Source of the DNA: an uncultured Loktanella sp.
GTDB taxonomy: Bacteria > Pseudomonadota > Alphaproteobacteria > Rhodobacterales > Rhodobacteraceae
Assembly: GCA_913061335.1 (NCBI GenBank)
Contig: CAJXTP010000152.1
Span: 1-7,240 of the forward strand
Length of the DNA: 7,240 bases
Direction of reading: 5' to 3'
Within the stretch, counting starts at the first letter, position 1. Each line of letters starts with the position of its first letter. Made by a program: the position numbers and the translations under genes. Below are positions 5,821 to 7,240 of the stretch, piece by piece. Below the pieces are notes generated by a model. That model searched no databases. It was given only the letters and a program-made list of their open reading frames with translations, and was not told where the DNA came from.

Positions 5821-6822
5821 TTAAAGGAATTTAGCCATCGCAACGGCTGTGTCGCTCATCCGGTTGGAGAAGCCCCATTCGTTGTCGTACCACGCTAAGA
5901 TGCGCACCATGTTGCCGTCCAGAACCTTGGTTTGGTCAAGGTGGAACGTTGCTGAGGCCGGATCGTGGTTGAAGTCAGTGCTGACCATTGGCAGGTCGGT
6001 GTAGGCCAACACGCCTTGCAGCGGACCGTCTGCTGCCGCGATGATGGCTGCGTTCACTTCTTCGATGGTGGTTTCACGAGAGGATTCAAACGTCAGGTCA
6101 ACACAGGATACGTTTGGCGTTGGCACGCGGATCGCGACGCCGTCGAGTTTCCCATCCAGTTCAGGCAACACAAGACCCACGGCTTTGGCTGCCCCAGTGG
6201 ATGTTGGGATCATCGACAAAGCAGCTGCGCGGGCGCGGTAAAGATCGCTGTGCATTGTATCAAGCGTTGGTTGATCGCCAGTATAGCTGTGGATCGTTGT
6301 CATGAAACCTTTGGTGATGCCAATGCTGTCATTGAGCACTTTGGCCACGGGCGCAAGGCAATTGGTGGTGCACGAAGCGTTGGATACCACGATGTCATCG
6401 GCGGTCAGCTGGTCATGGTTCACACCGTAAACGACGGTTTTATCCGCGCCTTTACCGGGGGCAGAGATCAGCACACGGCTGGCGCCATTGTCGAGGTGGG
6501 CTTGGCAGGCGTCTTTGCTATTGAAAATGCCGGTGCATTCTAAAACGACATCAACATCGGCCCATGGCAGGTCGGCAGGGTTGCGAATTGCAGTGACTGC
6601 AATTGGCCCACGGCCAACGTCGATGCTGTTTTCGGTTGTGGTCACGGTCGCTGGAAAACGGCCATGCACACTGTCAAAACGCAATAGGTGAGCGTTGGTC
6701 TCAACGGGCCCAAGATCGTTGATCGCGATGACTTCGATGTCTGTGCGGCCAGATTCGATGATCGCCCGCAATACGTTGCGCCCGATACGTCCAAAACCGT
6801 TGATTGCTACTTTGACTGCCAT
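5821..6822 (-). CDS. gap: Glyceraldehyde-3-phosphate dehydrogenase, type I
   Basis: This 333-aa full-length GAPDH interconverts glyceraldehyde-3-phosphate and 1,3-bisphosphoglycerate in the cytoplasm. The N-terminal Rossmann domain has INGFGRIGRNVLRA (7-20) and AIND (33-36); the acidic D36 favours NAD+ over NADP+. The nucleophile is C151 in SNASCTTNCLAP, and the partner base is H178 in TTIHSYTGDQ. The C-terminus has the usual WYDNEWGFSNRM. AGGAGG seven bases before the ATG is a perfect Shine-Dalgarno, suggesting strong translation. A second gap gene lies directly upstream on the same strand, so this is a tandem pair. Such pairs may split glycolytic and gluconeogenic duties, but which role this copy has cannot be told from sequence alone. 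A CceR-like palindrome lies 41-54 nt before the start, and a hairpin follows the stop. Confidence 0.97.
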   Translation of the reverse strand: MAVKVAINGFGRIGRNVLRAIIESGRTDIEVIAINDLGPVETNAHLLRFDSVHGRFPATVTTTENSIDVGRGPIAVTAIRNPADLPWADVDVVLECTGIFNSKDACQAHLDNGASRVLISAPGKGADKTVVYGVNHDQLTADDIVVSNASCTTNCLAPVAKVLNDSIGITKGFMTTIHSYTGDQPTLDTMHSDLYRARAAALSMIPTSTGAAKAVGLVLPELDGKLDGVAIRVPTPNVSCVDLTFESSRETTIEEVNAAIIAAADGPLQGVLAYTDLPMVSTDFNHDPASATFHLDQTKVLDGNMVRILAWYDNEWGFSNRMSDTAVAMAKFL

Positions 6823-6862
6823 GTCGCGGCCTCCTGATAGGAAAAGGTGGGGAAAATCCCAC

Positions 6863-6876
6863 TGTTGGCGCTAACA
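6863..6876. promoter_or_regulatory. CceR-like LacI-family operator upstream of gap
   Basis: TGTTGGCGCTAACA is a 14-bp palindrome with a single mismatched pair (G6867/T6872) and a central GCGC, typical of LacI-family operators. It closely resembles the GTTAGCGCTAAC-type site I recall for CceR, the carbon and energy regulator of Rhodobacterales, whose regulon includes gap genes. A TTGACC (-35-like, minus strand 6900-6895) lies upstream, and the -10 position would fall in the palindrome (ATGTTA or TGTTAG), so binding could block the promoter. The palindrome is seen directly; the regulator assignment is inference. Confidence 0.6.
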
Positions 6877-6929
6877 TTGCGATTTACGCGCAAAGGTCAA
6901 GGTGATTGGGGGAAAAACTACGTGATTGG

Positions 6930-7073
6930 CTACCGCCAAACCGCCATTTTTGCGATCATCTCGATCAGCAAACGCAAAATGAGAGTGATCGCGTCGAAAT
7001 GGAACACGAAGTGATCCAAAACGAAAAAGCCGATGATAAATATACCGAGCCAAATGGCGATGATGTTGGTCAT
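6930..7073 (-). CDS. 47-aa membrane microprotein between two gap genes
   Basis: This ORF encodes one clear hydrophobic segment (IIAIWLGIFIIGFFVL, about residues 4-19), followed by an amphipathic region (ITLILRLLIEMIAKMAVWR) ending in an aromatic/basic WR tail. It would be a single-pass or membrane-anchored protein of the inner membrane. An in-frame TAG lies three codons before the ATG, so this is the only plausible start. The Shine-Dalgarno is weak or absent. From memory, short proteins beginning MTN.IAI and ending in a W-R tail occur between tandem gap genes in Rhodobacterales and are often unannotated or mislabelled as GAPDH; I could not check this. Function is unknown. Position between two glycolytic genes suggests co-expression with them. 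Confidence 0.7.
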   Translation of the reverse strand: MTNIIAIWLGIFIIGFFVLDHFVFHFDAITLILRLLIEMIAKMAVWR

Positions 7074-7132
7074 GGCGGCAAGCTAGGGCAGGTGGGCCCA
7101 AGGTGCAAACGCCCTTAGCCCCCAAAATGAAA

Positions 7133-7192
7133 TTATTGCAAACGGCCCATTGTGCTGGCCACATCAGCCATGCGTGCCGAGAAGCCCCATTC
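7133..7192 (-). CDS. 3' end of a second GAPDH gene, truncated by adapter
   Basis: Only the last 19 codons and the TAA stop survive: EWGFSARMADVASTMGRLQ. EWGFS-x-RM is the invariant C-terminal segment of GAPDH and aligns with NEWGFSNRMSDTAVAMAKFL in the complete neighbour, but it is clearly a different paralogue. This copy is upstream of the complete gap in the same orientation. The reading frame stops being biological at 7193, where sequencing adapter begins. The missing part would lie to the right in the real genome. Confidence 0.88.
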   Translation of the reverse strand, partial: EWGFSARMADVASTMGRLQ

Positions 7193-7240
7193 CTGTCTCT
7201 TATACACATCTGACGCTGCCGACGAATAGAGAGGTGTAGA
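7193..7240 (+). other. Illumina Nextera adapter, i5 index and P5 start (artefact)
   Basis: Positions 7193-7225 match the reverse complement of the 33-nt Nextera Read 1 transposase adapter exactly as I know it: the Tn5 mosaic end CTGTCTCTTATACACATCT (7193-7211), then GACGCTGCCGACGA (7212-7225). ATAGAGAG (7226-7233) is the complement of the standard i5 index CTCTCTAT (502). GTGTAGA (7234-7240) begins the reverse complement of P5. This order is exactly what is read when a short insert is sequenced through. The stretch is library sequence left in the assembly and should not be annotated biologically. Confidence 0.98.

Noticed and set aside
5965..6543. 192-aa plus-strand ORF antisense to gap
   Set aside because: It is a shadow of the strongly conserved GAPDH frame and has no recognisable domain.
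6906..7118. 70-aa plus-strand ORF over the intergap region
   Set aside because: It is highly charged low-complexity sequence antisense to the hydrophobic microprotein, which is the better coding candidate on the gap strand.
6871..7209. 112-aa minus-strand ORF beginning MCIRDR
   Set aside because: Its first codons are translated Nextera adapter, and the rest is out of frame with both the GAPDH C-terminus and the 47-aa microprotein.
7193..7211. Tn5 mosaic end, suggesting a Tn5/IS50-type transposon terminus
   Set aside because: It is followed directly by Nextera adapter, an i5 index and P5, so it comes from library tagmentation and not from a transposon in the genome.
1..7240. A novel defence, phage or mobile-element system in the window
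   Set aside because: All complete larger genes are core metabolic or regulatory families; there are no transposase, integrase, tRNA, CRISPR repeat or toxin-antitoxin signatures.

Overview
The window looks like one end of a draft contig from an alphaproteobacterium, most likely a marine Rhodobacterales (Roseobacter-group) member. This rests on gene content, moderately GC-rich coding sequence, a CoaD with the IASKLVKE signature, tandem gap genes and a CceR-like operator. The genus cannot be fixed from the sequence alone.

Positions 1-3522 (minus strand) hold a valine/branched-chain catabolism block. In transcription order it has mmsA (CoA-acylating methylmalonate-semialdehyde dehydrogenase), a small Tat-exported amicyanin-like blue copper protein, an isobutyryl-CoA-dehydrogenase-type acyl-CoA dehydrogenase, and the 5' part of a 3-hydroxyisobutyryl-CoA hydrolase gene that runs off the left edge. 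The last two genes overlap by ATGA. Hairpins after mmsA and after the cupredoxin suggest the block is not one uniform transcript. A LysR-type regulator is divergent from mmsA across a 98-bp gap with an A/T-rich palindrome, so it is a good candidate regulator of mmsA.

Positions 3621-5548 (plus strand) carry the LysR gene, a stand-alone two-CBS-domain protein and coaD (phosphopantetheine adenylyltransferase, CoA synthesis), with a plausible promoter for coaD just ahead of it.

Positions 5545-7192 (minus strand) carry central carbon metabolism. The last 19 codons of one GAPDH gene are followed by a 47-codon membrane microprotein gene, a complete second GAPDH gene, a strong hairpin and a possible 41-codon small ORF convergent with coaD. 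A near-perfect 14-bp GTTRGCGCYAAC palindrome upstream of the complete gap gene resembles the operator of the LacI-family carbon regulator CceR.

Positions 7193-7240 are not biological. They are the Illumina Nextera adapter (including the Tn5 mosaic end), an 8-base i5 index and the first bases of P5, left untrimmed. They truncate the upstream gap gene and create a spurious ORF beginning MCIRDR. I see no mobile element, CRISPR, phage or defence system. The less-described elements are the intergap microprotein, the 41-aa ORF, the cupredoxin inserted in the valine block, and the regulatory palindromes.
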